A DNA stretch of 52,817 nt from Leadbetterella sp. (GTDB lineage: Bacteria > Bacteroidota > Bacteroidia > Cytophagales > Spirosomataceae): positions 1 through 52,817 of the forward strand of contig JAHBUH010000029.1 of assembly GCA_019638185.1 (NCBI GenBank). Reading direction: 5' to 3'. Below are positions 52,178 through 52,817 of the stretch, one piece after another. Position numbers and translations under genes: made by a program. Every line of letters starts with the position of its first letter. Position 1 is the first letter of the stretch. A model generated the notes under the pieces. It was not told the DNA's origin. It worked only from the letters and a program-made list of their open reading frames with translations, and searched no databases.

Positions 52178-52197
52178 TGAAAAATATACTTCGTGAA

Positions 52198-52817
52198 ATG
52201 AAAAAATTGATAAAGATCGCGTTACTCTTTTTGATAGTGTTACCTCCCCTGTTCCTGCAATCCTGCCGGAACATGCGGGAAATTGCCCTGTTTCAGTCAG
52301 CCGATTCCCTTGCATATAAGCAGATCCCCCGCCTGCAGCCTGAAGTGGCGCGCATTCAACCTAACGACATCCTGGCCATTACCGTCAGCTCCATGGATCA
52401 AAAATCAAATGAGATCCTGAATTTTGCCAATGTAAACCGGCTTTATACTACCACTTATCCCGGGCTGACTATGGGCGGGCAAAACGGACAGCCTTTGGGC
52501 TATATGGTAGATGCCCTAGGGCAGGTGCAAGTACCGTTCATAGGCCAGGTGAACCTGAATAATAAGACCCTTTCCGAGGCTGCCGATGTGATCCGGCAGA
52601 TGGTAGATTCCACCCTGGTGGCTAACCCGGCTGTAAACGTGCGTTTCCTGAATCATAAATTCTCCGTATTGGGGGAAGTAGGTCGACCAGGCACTTTTAA
52701 CCTCCTGGATGACCGCACCACCCTACCTGAAGCTCTGGCCATGGCCGGTGATGTAGGTATATTTGGTAACCGTCAATGGGTGATGCTGGTGCGTGAAAAC
52801 CAGGGAAACCAGGATAT
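52198..52817 (+). CDS. Polysaccharide export lipoprotein, Wza-like (cut by the right edge)
   Basis: About 206 residues are visible, starting with a lipoprotein signal peptide (MKKLIKIALLFLIV, lipobox LQSC). The polysaccharide-export domain is then visible from about RIQPNDILAITVSSMDQKS to NPAVNVRFLNH, and a SLBB domain begins at FSVLGEVGRPGTFNLLDD. These proteins form the outer-membrane channel for capsule or exopolysaccharide. An alternative start at 52177 (ATG overlapping the previous TAA) adds seven residues. The position directly after the Wzi gene indicates a polysaccharide biosynthesis/export operon continuing past the window. Confidence 0.9.
   Translation, partial: MKKLIKIALLFLIVLPPLFLQSCRNMREIALFQSADSLAYKQIPRLQPEVARIQPNDILAITVSSMDQKSNEILNFANVNRLYTTTYPGLTMGGQNGQPLGYMVDALGQVQVPFIGQVNLNNKTLSEAADVIRQMVDSTLVANPAVNVRFLNHKFSVLGEVGRPGTFNLLDDRTTLPEALAMAGDVGIFGNRQWVMLVRENQGNQD

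Overview
The window is a 52.8 kb stretch of a Bacteroidota chromosome, most likely from the Chitinophagia/Cytophagia/Sphingobacteriia side of the phylum. The evidence is family content (OMP_b-brl_3 outer-membrane receptor with a GLPGLI partner, histone H1-like protein, Wzi capsule protein, GH29/GH16/GH20 and sulfatase enzymes, SUI1-type YciH), the almost complete lack of Shine-Dalgarno sequences, and about fifteen upstream copies of the Bacteroidota -7 box TAnnTTTG. In four places the box has a matching TTG about 18-21 bp upstream. I cannot name genus or species.

Layout: 0-5.5 kb holds the start of a class A penicillin-binding protein (cut by the left edge), an ABC-2 exporter pair, a proton/oligopeptide symporter, and a SUI1 factor/diacylglycerol-kinase-like pair. 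5.5-14 kb holds a SnoaL-like protein, a MaoC hydratase, a histone H1-like protein, an alpha-oxoamine synthase with ribulose-phosphate epimerase, hslU, a GH3 beta-glucosidase and an unrecognised membrane protein. 14-22 kb holds a large outer-membrane receptor followed by a frameshifted GLPGLI gene, an envelope glycosylation group (GT2, a GT-C-like membrane protein, DUF4230) and miaA. 22-31 kb holds an ORF6N gene remnant, prfC, a beta-barrel/lipoprotein pair, an esterase, a beta-lactamase-like serine hydrolase with a YciI protein, a sulfatase and an alpha/beta hydrolase.

31-40 kb holds tRNA-His, a tandem array of about 67-bp units, rhomboid and polyprenyl synthase, an APC permease, the Prc protease and FKBP isomerase, a membrane-anchored LytTR regulator, KdsC, and an OmpA/helix-hairpin-helix pair. 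40.6-46.4 kb is a three-gene glycan-degradation operon (GH20-GH16-GH29). secA follows, then a frameshifted MmcQ/YjbR gene, and the right edge enters an exopolysaccharide/capsule locus (wzi-like, then a wza-like gene cut by the window end).

Most of the window is ordinary chromosomal sequence. I do not see a defence island, phage, CRISPR array, insertion sequence or convincing new multi-gene system. The points most worth a second look are the 67-bp tandem array beside tRNA-His, the two clean single-base frameshifts, the ORF6N remnant whose end is a terminator, the long inverted repeat with a second half-copy 34 kb away, the OmpA/membrane-HhH pair, the membrane LytTR regulator, and two unassigned envelope gene groups (24.8-26.3 kb and 17.9-21.2 kb).
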